A stretch of DNA of 64,000 bases from Nitrospirillum pindoramense. Its GTDB lineage: Bacteria; Pseudomonadota; Alphaproteobacteria; Azospirillales; Azospirillaceae. The stretch's first letter is position 1; every line of letters starts with the position of its first letter. The stretch lies in contig NZ_VITR01000013.1 in the NCBI RefSeq assembly GCF_007827955.1, positions 158,633 through 222,632 on the forward strand, given 5' to 3'. Position numbers and translations under genes: made by a program. The notes beneath the pieces are model-generated. The model did not search any database and was not told where the DNA came from. It saw nothing but the letters and a program-made list of their open reading frames with translations. This document shows, piece after piece, positions 22,134-32,390 of this stretch.

Positions 22134-23366
22134 ATGGCCTCCAAGGTCTCCCCCCTGGCACCCGACGCTTTCCCCACCCTGTCCCCCGTGGCCGGCGTCC
22201 GCCTGGCGGCGTACAACTGCGGCATCCGCTACAAGGGCCGGGATGACCTGATGGTGGCCGAGCTGGCCCCCGGCACCACCGTTGCCGGTGTGCTGACCCG
22301 CTCGCTGACCGCCAGCGCGCCCGTGCATTGGTGCCGCCGTGGCCTGACGGGCGGCAGCGCCCGCGCCCTGGTGGTGAACTCCGGCAATTCCAACGCCTTC
22401 ACCGGCGCCGCCGGCGAGTCGCTGGTGTCCGAGACGGTGGCCACCGCCGCCCAGCTGGTGGGCTGCAAGCCGGAAGAGGTCTTCGTCGCCTCCACCGGCG
22501 TCATCGGCCAGCCCCTGCCGGCCGACATGATCGCACAGCACCTGGGCGCCGCCTGGGCCAAGCTGGACGCCGGCAGCTGGGACGCTGCCGCCCGCGCCAT
22601 CATGACCACCGATACCTTCCCCAAGGGGGCCGTGGCCACCTGCGTCATCGACGGCAAGACCGTGACCCTGAACGGCTTCGCCAAGGGCAGCGGCATGATC
22701 GCCCCCGACATGGCGACCATGCTGGGCTTCCTGTTCACCGACGCGGCCATCGCCGCCCCGGTGCTGCAGAAGCTGCTGTCGCGCTCGACTGACCGCAGCT
22801 TCAACTGCGTGACGGTGGACGGCGACACCTCCACCAGCGACACGGTGATCCTGGTCGCCACGGGCCAGGCCGGCAACGCCCCCATCACCGATGTCAACGA
22901 CGCCCGCCTGCGCCCCTTCGCCAAGGCGCTGGACGCCGTCTGCCTGGACCTGGCCCAGCAGATCGTGCGCGACGGCGAGGGCGCCACCAAGTTCGTGACC
23001 CTGACCGTGACTGGCGCCACCAGCAACCAGGCGGCCAAGCGCATCGCGCTGACCGTCGCCAATTCGCCGCTGGTGAAGACCGCCGTGGCCGGTGAGGACG
23101 CCAACTGGGGCCGCATCGTCGCCGCCGTGGGCCGCGCCGGGGAAAAGGCCGACCGGGACAAGCTGGTCATCAGCATCGGCGGCGTGCAGATCTGCGCCAA
23201 CGGGATGGAGGTCCCGGGCTATGACGAGGCGCCGGTGGCTGCCCACATGAAGGGGCAGGAGATCGACGTCCAGGTCGATTTGGGCCTGGGCCGGGGCAAG
23301 GCCACGGTTTGGACCTGCGACCTCACCCACGGCTACATCGACATCAATGGGAGTTACCGGAGTTAA
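22134..23366 (+). CDS. argJ: Bifunctional ornithine acetyltransferase / N-acetylglutamate synthase ArgJ
   Basis: 410-residue enzyme that moves the acetyl group from N-acetylornithine to glutamate, closing the acetyl cycle of arginine synthesis. The proenzyme cleaves itself before Thr195 in PDMATMLGFL. Other marks are ALVVNSGNSNAFTG, ASTGVIGQPLP, NCVTVDGDTSTSDT and GEDANWGRIVAAVG. The C-terminus LTHGYIDINGSYRS is characteristic and complete. Start: ATG at 22134 with CGGAG about eight bases upstream; the frame is open further upstream without support. It is followed by mutT, as in many relatives. Confidence 0.97.
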   Translation: MASKVSPLAPDAFPTLSPVAGVRLAAYNCGIRYKGRDDLMVAELAPGTTVAGVLTRSLTASAPVHWCRRGLTGGSARALVVNSGNSNAFTGAAGESLVSETVATAAQLVGCKPEEVFVASTGVIGQPLPADMIAQHLGAAWAKLDAGSWDAAARAIMTTDTFPKGAVATCVIDGKTVTLNGFAKGSGMIAPDMATMLGFLFTDAAIAAPVLQKLLSRSTDRSFNCVTVDGDTSTSDTVILVATGQAGNAPITDVNDARLRPFAKALDAVCLDLAQQIVRDGEGATKFVTLTVTGATSNQAAKRIALTVANSPLVKTAVAGEDANWGRIVAAVGRAGEKADRDKLVISIGGVQICANGMEVPGYDEAPVAAHMKGQEIDVQVDLGLGRGKATVWTCDLTHGYIDINGSYRS

Positions 23367-23474
23367 GTGTTCCCTCAGGCGGCGGGCGCGGGCATCCGCC
23401 CGCTTGCCTTGTCCTCGATTTTCAGTCCACTGCGTTCCCCGAAAATCTCCGGCGGACGCGGTCGCGTCCTACGG

Positions 23475-23497
23475 CGGCATGAGAAGATCTCATGCCG
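23475..23497 (+). promoter_or_regulatory. Ten-base-pair palindrome 24 bases upstream of mutT
   Basis: CGGCATGAGA (23475-23484) and its exact complement (23488-23497) enclose the 3-base loop AGA. It could be the end structure of the argJ transcript, although the following bases (CTGATTTATTT) are only a weak T run. It could equally be an operator or an RNA hairpin in the mutT leader. Role not decided. Confidence 0.45.
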
Positions 23498-23520
23498 CTG
23501 ATTTATTTGGAGGAAGTGCT

Positions 23521-23973
23521 GTGGCGGATGAGATGACCCCGTGCTGGGACGGCCGGGCGGAGCCTACGGAGCCGGTCCGCACCGTCCTGGTCGCCGCCGT
23601 GGCGCTGGTCGATGCCGACGGGCGGGTGCTGCTGGCGCAGCGGCCCCCGGGCAAATCCCTGGCCGGGCTGTGGGAGTTTCCCGGCGGCAAGGTCGATCCC
23701 GGCGAAACGCCGGAGGTGGCCCTGGTGCGGGAACTGCGGGAAGAACTGGGCATCGACACCCGCACCAGCTGCCTGGCGCCCTTCACCTTCGCCAGCCACC
23801 GCTATGAAACCTTCCACCTGCTGATGCCGCTGTACGTCTGCCGCGTCTGGCAGGGCACGCCCACCCCCCTGGAGGGGCAGGTGCTGGCCTGGGCCCGTCC
23901 GGAGCGCATGGGCGACTACCCCATGCCGCCCGCGGACGTGCCCCTGGTGGCCATGCTGCGCGACCTGCTGTAG
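23521..23973 (+). CDS. mutT: MutT-type Nudix hydrolase (8-oxo-dGTP diphosphatase)
   Basis: 150 residues. The Nudix box GX5EX7REUXEEXGU is complete at residues 56-78 (GGKVDPGE... RELREELGI), and the N-terminal VLVAAVALVDADGRVLLAQRP strand pair is MutT-like. It removes oxidised GTP analogues from the nucleotide pool. Start: GTG at 23521 with GGAGGAA five to six bases upstream. The frame extends 58 codons further upstream but without a site. It ends ten bases before the convergent chemoreceptor gene. The substrate is inferred from the argJ-mutT neighbourhood and the family. Confidence 0.9.
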   Translation: MADEMTPCWDGRAEPTEPVRTVLVAAVALVDADGRVLLAQRPPGKSLAGLWEFPGGKVDPGETPEVALVRELREELGIDTRTSCLAPFTFASHRYETFHLLMPLYVCRVWQGTPTPLEGQVLAWARPERMGDYPMPPADVPLVAMLRDLL

Positions 23974-23984
23974 GCGCCGGACGC

Positions 23985-25664
23985 TCAGGCGGCGCGGATG
24001 CGGTGCAGGAACTGCTCCACCTCGTGGCGCAGCACCTCGCTTTGGCTGTTCAGCGCCTCGGACGATTCCAGCACCCGGCCGGCGGCATCGCCGGTCTGAT
24101 GCGCCACGTCGCTCACCTGGCTGATGTTCTCGCTCACCCGCTGGGTACCGCTGGCGGCCGCCTGGACGTTGCGCGTGATCTCGCCGGTGGTGGCGCTCTG
24201 CTCCTCGATGGCGGCGGCGATGGCGGCCGAGATTTCGTTGATGGCGCCGATGGTGCTGCTGATGTCGCTCATGGCGGTCACCGTGCTGTGGGTGGCCTCC
24301 TGAACGGCGGCGATCTGGCGGGCGATGTCCTCCGTCGCCTTGGCTGTCTGGGTCGCCAGGGCCTTGACCTCGCCCGCCACGACGGCGAAGCCCTTGCCCG
24401 CCTCGCCGGCGCGCGCCGCCTCGATGGTCGCGTTCAGCGCCAGCAGGTTGGTCTGGCTGGCGATGTCTTGGATCATGGCGACGACCTCGCCAATGCGCTG
24501 CACCGCGTCCGACAGGCCGGCGATGGTGGCGCCCGTCTGCGCCGCCTGGGACACCGCGTCCGCCGTCACCCCGGCCGACCGGTTCACCTGGCGGCTGATC
24601 TCCTGGATGGAGGCGACCATTTCCTCGGTGGCGGCGGCGACCGTCTGCACATTGGCCGAGGTGTGGCCCGCAGCGGACGCGGTGGCGGCCGCCTGGCCGT
24701 TGGTTTCCTCCACCAGGCTGACCATTTCATGGGCCGTCACGCCCAGGCCCTGCGCCGCGGACGAGACGGTTCCGAGCGCGGCCGACGCCACCCGGTCGAA
24801 GTCGCGCAGCAGGGTTTCGATCAGGGCGGCGCGGCGCGCCTTTTCCGCCTGCTCCCGGCCCTGGGCCGCCGCGGCCTCGTCGGCGGCGATCAGGTTGCGG
24901 CGGAAGCCGTCGATGGCCCGCGCCATCTCGCCGATCTCATCGCGCTTGGCCTGGTACGGAATGTCCAGCGCCCGCTGCCCGGTCGCCATGCGGCCGGTGG
25001 CATCCACCAGGGCCAGCAGCGGCGTGCTGATCTGGCGGCCGGCGATCCACTGGCTGGCCAGAACCGTCAGCGCGATGCCGGCCAGCGCGACGCCGGCGAT
25101 CAGCGCCAGGCTGAAGCTATAGGTGGCCTGCAGCGCGTCGTTGGTGTCGGACACCTCCTTGGCCGTCGCCGCGGTCAGCTTTTCGATGGCGGCGTTCAAT
25201 TGCTGGCGCGTCTTGCGGTTGGCGTCGTTATCGCCGTACTCCCGCGCCTGCTCGGGTCCCGCCTCGCGGCCCAGTCGAATGGTCTCTTTGCGTACCCCCT
25301 GGAACACGGCCAATTGGGCATCCGCGTCATCCAGTTCCGCGCGCCGCGCGGCGGGCAGGGCTTGGCGCCATTCCGCCGCCAGTTGCGCCAGGCGGTCCAG
25401 GTTGGCCTGCATGGGCTTGGCGAACTTGTCCACGTCCTGCTGGGTGCGCGCCATGTAGACCCCGCGGGAATCCATGACGATGGCCAGGATGGTGGCGTTG
25501 ATCTTTTCCGCCACCAGGGCGCGGGACGAGGCGTTGTCCATGGCCGCCAGCCGGTCGCGGAAATGGCTCAGCGACCAGGCGCCGATCGCCCCGACCGCGA
25601 GACTGACGCCGATCAGCATCGCCACCAGGATGAGTATTTTCTGACGGATGCCCAGGCGATCCAT
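23985..25664 (-). CDS. Methyl-accepting chemotaxis protein with four-helix-bundle sensor
   Basis: 559-residue receptor. Helix 1 lies at about residues 9-31. A periplasmic helical bundle (4HB_MCP/TarH-like, rich in Ala, Gln and Arg) reaches helix 2 near 187-210. HAMP ([27 protein letters not shown]) follows, then the MCP signalling domain with tip [22 protein letters not shown]. Start: ATG at 25662-25664 with GGAGAGA seven to eight bases upstream. The tip region resembles that of the other receptor in this window, so both probably use the same Che pathway. The ligand cannot be read from sequence. Confidence 0.92.
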   Translation of the reverse strand: MDRLGIRQKILILVAMLIGVSLAVGAIGAWSLSHFRDRLAAMDNASSRALVAEKINATILAIVMDSRGVYMARTQQDVDKFAKPMQANLDRLAQLAAEWRQALPAARRAELDDADAQLAVFQGVRKETIRLGREAGPEQAREYGDNDANRKTRQQLNAAIEKLTAATAKEVSDTNDALQATYSFSLALIAGVALAGIALTVLASQWIAGRQISTPLLALVDATGRMATGQRALDIPYQAKRDEIGEMARAIDGFRRNLIAADEAAAAQGREQAEKARRAALIETLLRDFDRVASAALGTVSSAAQGLGVTAHEMVSLVEETNGQAAATASAAGHTSANVQTVAAATEEMVASIQEISRQVNRSAGVTADAVSQAAQTGATIAGLSDAVQRIGEVVAMIQDIASQTNLLALNATIEAARAGEAGKGFAVVAGEVKALATQTAKATEDIARQIAAVQEATHSTVTAMSDISSTIGAINEISAAIAAAIEEQSATTGEITRNVQAAASGTQRVSENISQVSDVAHQTGDAAGRVLESSEALNSQSEVLRHEVEQFLHRIRAA

Positions 25665-25822
25665 GACGTCTCTCTCCACATTGACCAAGGTTCGTGGTCG
25701 CCGTCGCGGAGGCCGATCGCTCAGGTATGCGGGAGGTCCGCGACGCCCTGCCAGGGTCGCGCCCTTTAGTTAATGCGTGGTTAGCAGCCTTGGTTCAAAA
25801 GGAGGGGGTGGGCCCGCCGGCG

Positions 25823-26746
25823 TCAGTTCCCGCCGCGCAGCGGGTTGATCTCTTCCGTGCCCAGCGCGTCGGCCAGCCGCAGTTTCGCGCTGCCCCGGCG
25901 CAGGGGCTTCTGCTGGCTTTCATCCGGGGCCCAGCCGGCCAAGTATAGCACCTGGAAGCTGGCCTCGATGCCACCGTCGCCATCGGGATAAAGCTCCTGA
26001 TAGCGTTCCGCCGCCTGGGTGAACAGGCCGCTGGGGCTCATGGCCTTGCGGCTGGCCAGCACGGCGTTGGTTTCGCCCATGCCCCGCAGATCCTGGATCA
26101 GGCGGAAGGCGTGCGGATAGCTGACGGTCAGCATGTCGCTGTCCACCACCGGTAGGGCGAAGCCGGCGCGTTGCAGCAGGCCGCCGGCGTCGCGCACCTC
26201 CGCCATGGGGCTGATGCGGGGCGACAGGCCGCCCATCAGGCCCATCTCCGCCTCCATCAGGCTGCGGCGCAACTCGAACAGGGTTTCGCCGCCCAGGATG
26301 GCGCCTAGGAACAGGCCGTCAGGTTTCAGCGCCCGGCGAATCTGGATCAGGGCGCCCGGCAGGTCGTTCACCCAGTGCAGGCTGAGCGCGCTGACCACCA
26401 GGTCGAAGCTGCCCTCGGCGAAGGGCAGGAATTCCTCATCCGCCGCCACCGTGGGCAGGCCGGGCATGCGCTGGGCCGCCTCGGCCGCGAAGCGGGGGGA
26501 CAGGTCGGTCGCCACCACCTGGGCGATGCTGGGCACGGCCGCCAAGGCCTGCGCCACCTCGCCGCCGTGACAGCCCAGGTCCAGGGCGATGCGGAAGTCG
26601 CGCTTGATGTCGGCCAGCCTGTCCACCAGCCGGCCGACCACCTCGGTCTTCAGGAAATCGAAGCCGGACCAGCCCGCGGCGGCCCGGTCGCGGTGGGCCC
26701 GCACGCGGCGGCGGTTGAAGACGGTCATGCTGTCGGCGTCGCTCAT
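25823..26746 (-). CDS. SAM-dependent methyltransferase-fold protein, NDUFAF5-like
   Basis: 307 residues. Rossmann-type SAM-binding motif I is IALDLGCHGGEVAQAL, with VVATDLS and FDLVVSALSLHWVNDLPGAL further on. The blocks LKPDGLFLGAILGGETLFELR, GGLSPRISPMAEVRDAGGLL and YPHAFRLIQDLRGMGETNAV closely match NDUFAF5, the mitochondrial complex I assembly factor that hydroxylates an arginine of NDUFS7. BioC is the nearest alternative. A role in NADH dehydrogenase maturation is therefore inferred from family. Start: ATG at 26744-26746; no strong ribosome binding site is visible. Divergent from comF. Confidence 0.87.
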   Translation of the reverse strand: MSDADSMTVFNRRRVRAHRDRAAAGWSGFDFLKTEVVGRLVDRLADIKRDFRIALDLGCHGGEVAQALAAVPSIAQVVATDLSPRFAAEAAQRMPGLPTVAADEEFLPFAEGSFDLVVSALSLHWVNDLPGALIQIRRALKPDGLFLGAILGGETLFELRRSLMEAEMGLMGGLSPRISPMAEVRDAGGLLQRAGFALPVVDSDMLTVSYPHAFRLIQDLRGMGETNAVLASRKAMSPSGLFTQAAERYQELYPDGDGGIEASFQVLYLAGWAPDESQQKPLRRGSAKLRLADALGTEEINPLRGGN

Positions 26747-26847
26747 GGGGCCGGTATAGGCCCTTCGCGCGTGGGAGCAACAGGAATTTACGGGGTACGC
26801 GCGCCTTTGCGCTATCATGGCGCGTGCTTCTCCGGGGATATGCGCGC

Positions 26848-27606
26848 ATGGGCGATTGGGGGCGGGGGATGGGGGCCAGGGTGCGCGGTGCCGGGGTGCG
26901 GCTGCTCGACCTGGTGCTGCCGCCGCGCTGTCTGGGCTGTGGTGAGGCGGTGGCCGCCGCCGGCACCTTGTGCGGCACCTGCTGGCGGGGCATCGGCTTC
27001 ATCACCGCCCCCCAGTGCATGGCCTGCGGGCGGCCCTTTCCCCATGACATGGGGGCCGACGCCCTGTGCGCCGTCTGCGTCGCCGCCCCGCTGCCCTTCG
27101 GCCGCCTGCGGGCCGCCGTGCTGTACGACGACGCCAGCCGTCCCCTGATCCTGGGCTTCAAGCACGGCGACAGGACGGAGACAGCGCCCCTGCTGGCCGG
27201 ATGGATGGCCCGGGCGGGCGCCGACATGCTGGCCGATGCCGATCTGATCGCGCCGGTGCCGCTGCACCGCTGGCGCCTGTTCGCCCGGCGCTACAACCAG
27301 GCGGCCCTGCTGGCGCTGCGTCTGGGGCGGCTCAGCGGCGTGCGGGCGGTGCCCGACCTGCTGACGCGCCGCCGCCGCACGCCCAGCCAGGGCAGCCTGT
27401 CGCGGGAGGGACGGGCCCGCAACGTCGCCGGCGCCTTCGCGCTCCGCCCCGGCCGCACGGTCCAGGGCTTGCGGGTGGTGCTGGTGGATGACGTCTACAC
27501 CACCGGCGCCACGGCGGCGGAATGCGCCCGGGTCCTTACGCGGGCCGGTGCCGCGCGGGTGGATGTGTTGGCTCTGGCACGGGTGCTGAAGGGGGAGGTT
27601 ATTTAG
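26848..27606 (+). CDS. comF: ComF family phosphoribosyltransferase-like protein
   Basis: About 252 residues. An N-terminal double zinc-ribbon region carries paired cysteines (CLGCGEA, LCGTCW, CMACGRPF, LCAVC), and a type I phosphoribosyltransferase domain ends with the PRPP motif VVLVDDVYTTGATAAE. FKHGDRTE and APVPLHRWRLFARRYNQA are typical ComF/GntX blocks. In competent bacteria ComF helps bring single-stranded DNA into the cell; in many proteobacteria the role is unclear. Start: ATG at 26848 with GGGGA about ten bases upstream; the alternative is GTG at 26824. First of a same-strand run with grxC and the nitrilase. Confidence 0.92.
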   Translation: MGDWGRGMGARVRGAGVRLLDLVLPPRCLGCGEAVAAAGTLCGTCWRGIGFITAPQCMACGRPFPHDMGADALCAVCVAAPLPFGRLRAAVLYDDASRPLILGFKHGDRTETAPLLAGWMARAGADMLADADLIAPVPLHRWRLFARRYNQAALLALRLGRLSGVRAVPDLLTRRRRTPSQGSLSREGRARNVAGAFALRPGRTVQGLRVVLVDDVYTTGATAAECARVLTRAGAARVDVLALARVLKGEVI

Positions 27607-27709
27607 AAACACTCTAAAATCAGAGCTGGGTTGCGCACCCACCCTTGGCGCTTCGTTGCCATTGCGCCAATATCCTGGTGATGACGTTCCCCGCAGGAGT
27701 TTTGGGCCC

Positions 27710-27988
27710 ATGCCCCGCGTTGAGATCTACACCAGCCCCTATTGCCCCTACTGCCACCGCGCCAAGCGGTTGCTGGATGCCAAGGGCGTGCAGTATGAGG
27801 AGATCGACGTCATCGCCAACCCGTCGCGCAAGCCGGAGATGATCCAGCGCGCCGATGGCCGCACCACCGTGCCGCAGATTTTCGTGGATGGCGAAGGGCT
27901 GGGCGGTTGCGATGACATCCATGCCCTGGACCGCGCCGGCGCGTTGAACGCCAAGCTGGGCCTCGGTTCCGCCGCCGGCGCCGCCTGA
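27710..27988 (+). CDS. grxC: Glutaredoxin 3 (GrxC type)
   Basis: 92-residue dithiol glutaredoxin that reduces disulfides with glutathione. It has the active site CPYC in YTSPYCPYCHRAK, the cis-Pro segment RTTVPQIFVDGE and the glutathione-binding GGCDDIHAL. Start: ATG at 27710 with CAGGAGT about ten bases upstream. It ends two bases before the nitrilase gene, so the pair is cotranscribed. The order comF-grxC-nitrilase recurs in alphaproteobacteria. Confidence 0.96.
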   Translation: MPRVEIYTSPYCPYCHRAKRLLDAKGVQYEEIDVIANPSRKPEMIQRADGRTTVPQIFVDGEGLGGCDDIHALDRAGALNAKLGLGSAAGAA

Positions 27989-27990
27989 GC

Positions 27991-28833
27991 ATGGCGCCCG
28001 GCCCCGTCACCGGCACCCTGCGCGCGGCGGTCCTGCAAATGACCGCCGGGCCGGAGATCGCGGCCAACATGGACGCGGCGGCCCGGCTGCTGCGCCAGGC
28101 CCGGGACCAGGGCGCGCAGTTCGCCACCCTGCCGGAGAATGTGGCCCGCATGGTCCAGGGGCGGGAGCGCGTGCTGGCCGGCGCTTATCAGGAAGAGGCG
28201 CACCCGGCGCTGGCCCGTTTCCGCGACCTGGCGGCCGAAACCGGGCTGTGGCTCATGACCGGCACCCTGGCTTGCCTGACCGACGACGGCCGGGCGGCCA
28301 ACCGCTGCTTCGTCATCGACCCGGCCGGTCAGGTGCTGGCCCGCTATGACAAGCTGCACATGTTCGATGTGGAGCTGGCGAATGGCGAGCGCTACCGCGA
28401 AAGCGCCACCTTCCGTCCCGGCGACAGCGCCCGCGTGGTCGACACCCCCTGGGGCGGCCTGGGCCTGACCGTCTGCTACGACGTGCGTTTCCCCCAGCTG
28501 TTCCGCGCCCTGGCCAAGGCCGGCGCGCGCATCATCACCGTGCCGTCCGCCTTCACCGTGCCCACCGGCCGCGCCCATTGGCATGTGCTGTTGCGCGCCC
28601 GCGCCATCGAGACCGGCTGCTGGATCCTGGCGCCGGCCCAGGTGGGCATCCACGACGGCGGCCGCGCGACCTATGGCCACGCCCTGATCGTCAGCCCCTG
28701 GGGCGAGGTCGTGGCCGACGCCGGCGGCGAGGCGCCGGGCGTGCTGGTGGCCGATCTGGACCTGTCCAAGGTGGATGAGGCGCGCGGCATGGTGCCCAGC
28801 CTGCTGCACGACCGGGCGTTCGAGGGGCCGTGA
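27991..28833 (+). CDS. Carbon-nitrogen hydrolase, Nit1/deaminated glutathione amidase-like
   Basis: 280-residue nitrilase-superfamily amidase with the catalytic triad visible: Glu49 in TLPENV, Lys121 in RYDKLHMFD and Cys162 in VCYDVRFP. The Nit-branch features [18 protein letters not shown] and [21 protein letters not shown] agree with enzymes that repair deaminated glutathione to alpha-ketoglutaramate-type products. Placement directly after a glutaredoxin fits a link with glutathione. The start codon is two bases after grxC. Exact substrate inferred from family. Confidence 0.9.
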   Translation: MAPGPVTGTLRAAVLQMTAGPEIAANMDAAARLLRQARDQGAQFATLPENVARMVQGRERVLAGAYQEEAHPALARFRDLAAETGLWLMTGTLACLTDDGRAANRCFVIDPAGQVLARYDKLHMFDVELANGERYRESATFRPGDSARVVDTPWGGLGLTVCYDVRFPQLFRALAKAGARIITVPSAFTVPTGRAHWHVLLRARAIETGCWILAPAQVGIHDGGRATYGHALIVSPWGEVVADAGGEAPGVLVADLDLSKVDEARGMVPSLLHDRAFEGP

Positions 28834-28839
28834 GGGGCG

Positions 28840-29172
28840 TCAGGGCTTACCGATGAGGGCCGAGGCCTTCCGGCGAACCTCCGATAACTCCGCGTCGTCG
28901 ATCCTGCCTTTGAACTCAGCCTGTCGGGCTTGCCAATCCAGGCTTTTCACCTGATCGGCCAAGACAGCCTGCTTCTTGTCTGGGCCGATCCGCACTTCGA
29001 AGGGATAACCCTTGATCTGTGTCGTCATCGGACAGCACAGCATTAAGCCGGCGCGTCGATTGTAGGCTGCCGGGCTTAAGACCACGGCTGGCCGGTGTCC
29101 GGCCTGCTCATACCCCGCCTGCGGGTTGAATTGCAGCCACACGATATCCCCGGCGTCCGGGATATAGCCCAT
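28840..29172 (-). CDS. MazF/PemK family endoribonuclease toxin
   Basis: 110-residue SH3-like barrel toxin that would cut mRNA at short sequences. Family marks are the N-terminal PDAGDIVWLQFNPQAGYEQ, HRPAVVLSP (catalytic-type arginine) and CPMTTQIKGYPFEV (threonine in the T-x-x-x-K/G region). The closest style is ChpBK/PemK. Its ATG (29170-29172) overlaps the antitoxin stop as TAATG, so translation is coupled. The gene ends seven bases from the end of the convergent nitrilase gene. Confidence 0.93.
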   Translation of the reverse strand: MGYIPDAGDIVWLQFNPQAGYEQAGHRPAVVLSPAAYNRRAGLMLCCPMTTQIKGYPFEVRIGPDKKQAVLADQVKSLDWQARQAEFKGRIDDAELSEVRRKASALIGKP

Positions 29173-29414
29173 TACGGGATTTCCTTGCCGACCGATGGTC
29201 CGTAGTCGACTTCGACATGGCGATTTTCCGGGGTTATGCCGGCAATCAAATCCGCCAGGTCGTAGTCGTCCTTGCGCACCGGCTCGATCACGATGCGGTT
29301 GCCCTCTTCCCGAATATCGACTGTGGCGTCGACCTCCAGCCCAACGGCCTCCATGATCGCCACGGGAATGCGGACCGAGGCGCTGTTTCCCCATTTCCGT
29401 ACGGTCACGCGCAT
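29172..29414 (-). CDS. MazE/ChpBI-type antitoxin with AbrB-like DNA-binding fold
   Basis: 80 residues starting MRVTVRKWGNSASVRIPVAI, the swapped-hairpin AbrB/MazE DNA-binding fold. Its C-terminal tail (DLADLIAGITPENRH) is the segment that normally wraps the toxin. Start: ATG at 29412-29414 with GGAGGGGG seven bases upstream. It precedes and overlaps the toxin gene by one base. Such antitoxins bind the operon promoter and repress it together with the toxin. Confidence 0.93.
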   Translation of the reverse strand: MRVTVRKWGNSASVRIPVAIMEAVGLEVDATVDIREEGNRIVIEPVRKDDYDLADLIAGITPENRHVEVDYGPSVGKEIP

Positions 29415-29512
29415 GCTCAGGCCCCCTCCGTGATGTCGAGACAATGTAGATACGTTAGCGTGGGTAGGGGCGTTGTCAACGTCACTGGACCTTGGGGGCA
29501 GCGGCGCGGCCC

Positions 29513-29547
29513 AAAAAAAGGGCGGCACCCTCGCGGATGCCGCCCTT
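29513..29547 (-). terminator. Intrinsic terminator of hppD
   Basis: Read on the minus strand, a ten-pair stem (AAGGGCGGCA at 29518-29527 with TGCCGCCCTT at 29538-29547) is followed by a run of T (A run at 29513-29519 on the plus strand). It lies 22 bases after the hppD stop and separates it from the antitoxin gene. Confidence 0.92.
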
Positions 29548-29568
29548 CGTTTTGCTACCGGAACAACC

Positions 29569-30717
<1,149 letters not shown>

Positions 30718-30855
30718 GGCGGGTCGCTCTCCCTGTTAGAAGCAACAATCCCCTCGATGATACGCTCCGTGGCTGGGCATTTCCTTGCGAAGTCTGCCGC
30801 GTTTGGCCAAGATTGGGCAATGTTGTGCTCAAGAAACTCTTAAGGCGGCATCACT

Positions 30856-31347
30856 ATGGGTAAATCGACACTGGACGCGGCAGATCTGCGCATCCTGGAC
30901 ACGCTGCAGCGCAACGGGCGCCTGTCCAACGTCGATCTGGCGGAGGCGGTGGGGCTGTCGCCCTCGCCCTGCCTGCGCCGGGTGAAGGATCTGGAGGACC
31001 AGGGCTATATCCAGGGCTACGCCGCGATCCTGAACCGCCGCTTACTGGGCCTGGGCGTCGTCGCCTTCGTCGAGGTCAAGATCGACCAGAACGCGGAGGG
31101 GGACGCCGTGTTCCGTCGCCTGGTCAGCCAAATCCCCGAAGTGGTGTCCTGCTTTGTCATGACTGGCACCATGGACTATCTGGTGCAGGTGGTGGTCAGC
31201 AACCTGGAGGCCTTCGCCGAGGTGTCGATGAAAAAGCTGCTGCAGATCCCCGGGGTGAAGGACGTGCGCTCCAGCTTCGTGCTGGACGTGGTCAAGCATT
31301 CCACCGCCGTGCCCCTGCCGTCGGCGGCGGAACTGGCACGGGACTGA
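30856..31347 (+). CDS. Lrp/AsnC family transcriptional regulator
   Basis: 163 residues. An N-terminal winged helix-turn-helix (LDAADLRILDTLQRNGRLSNVDLAEAVGLSPSPCLRRVKDLE at ~5-47) is followed by the RAM ligand-binding domain with VEVKIDQ and SCFVMTGTMDYLVQVVV. Lrp/AsnC proteins sense amino acids. Its place between hppD and phhA suggests that it controls phenylalanine/tyrosine breakdown, which is inference from position. ATG at 30856. The shared 138-base region with hppD is the likely operator site. Confidence 0.92.
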   Translation: MGKSTLDAADLRILDTLQRNGRLSNVDLAEAVGLSPSPCLRRVKDLEDQGYIQGYAAILNRRLLGLGVVAFVEVKIDQNAEGDAVFRRLVSQIPEVVSCFVMTGTMDYLVQVVVSNLEAFAEVSMKKLLQIPGVKDVRSSFVLDVVKHSTAVPLPSAAELARD

Positions 31348-31493
31348 AAGTTCTTCAGGCACATCGTTGCCAAACGAACTTACAGAACGGCATGAAGTTG
31401 TTTTAGACCCGTGGCCCTTGGGCATGATCGCAAGAAAATGGTGCTGATCCAGCGATAAAATGGTTCCCACAAGCGCAGCAGGGAGAGGGAACC

Positions 31494-32381
31494 ATGAGCA
31501 GCACCCCGGTCAAGGCCACGGGCCCGGTCGACACCACCGGCAAGTCCGATACCCCCCTGCGCGGCGATTACACCGCCATAGCGGCCGACTACACGATCCC
31601 CCAGGGCTGGGACGCCATCACGGCGGAGGAGCATGCCCGCTGGCGCACGCTGTATGACCGGCAGTCGGCCTTGCTGCCCCGCTACGCGGCGCCCGAGTTC
31701 ATGGCCTGCCTGGCCCGGCTGGACGCCCGCGACGGCGTTCCCCACTTTGACCGCGCCAGCGACGTGCTGCGCCGGGCGACCGGTTGGACCCTGGTGGCGG
31801 TGCCGGGTCTGCTGCCCAACGATATCTTTTTCAACCACCTGGCGGAAAAGCGCTTTCCGGTGACGAACTGGATCCGGCGGGCGGATGAGATGGACTATCT
31901 GGTGGAACCGGACGTGTTCCACGACTTCTTCGGCCATGTGCCCCTGCTGATGCATCCGGTCTTCGCGGATTACCTCCAGGCCTACGGCAAGAAGGGGGCT
32001 GAGGCCGAGGCCCATGGCGGGCTGGAGCGGCTGGCGCGGCTGTACTGGTACATGGTGGAATTCGGCCTGATCAACACGCCGGCGGGCCTGCGCGCCTATG
32101 GCGCCGGCATGCTGTCCTCGCGGGGGGAGACGCAGTATTGCATCGAAAGCCCGCAGCCCAACCGCATCGGCTTCGACCTGGAACGGGTTATGCGCACCCG
32201 CTACCGCATCGATGACTATCAGGAAACCTACTTCGTGCTGGATAGCTTCGAGCAGTTGTTCCAGGCCACGGCGCGGGACTTCGCGCCGCTGTACGCCAAG
32301 CTGGCCGGCCTGCCGGACTTGCCCGCCGACGAAGTGCAGCCGGGTGACAAGGTGTTCACCGCGGGCCGTCAGGCGGCGTAG
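31494..32381 (+). CDS. phhA: Phenylalanine 4-monooxygenase
   Basis: 295-residue pterin-dependent hydroxylase that turns phenylalanine into tyrosine. The iron ligands are His143 and His148 in VFHDFFGHVPLL and Glu189 in YWYMVEFGLI. YGAGMLSSRGE and LDSFEQLF are further family marks. It lacks the eukaryotic ACT domain, as bacterial enzymes do. ATG at 31494 with AGGGAG seven to eight bases upstream. With hppD it gives Phe to Tyr, then HPP to homogentisate. The pterin recycling enzyme PhhB is not next to it. Confidence 0.96.
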   Translation: MSSTPVKATGPVDTTGKSDTPLRGDYTAIAADYTIPQGWDAITAEEHARWRTLYDRQSALLPRYAAPEFMACLARLDARDGVPHFDRASDVLRRATGWTLVAVPGLLPNDIFFNHLAEKRFPVTNWIRRADEMDYLVEPDVFHDFFGHVPLLMHPVFADYLQAYGKKGAEAEAHGGLERLARLYWYMVEFGLINTPAGLRAYGAGMLSSRGETQYCIESPQPNRIGFDLERVMRTRYRIDDYQETYFVLDSFEQLFQATARDFAPLYAKLAGLPDLPADEVQPGDKVFTAGRQAA

Positions 32382-32390
32382 AGGGCTTCC

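Noticed and set aside
31405..31425. Possible sigma-54 promoter before phhA (TGGCCC...GCATGA)
   Set aside because: The distance between the GG and GC elements is 7 bases instead of the required 10.
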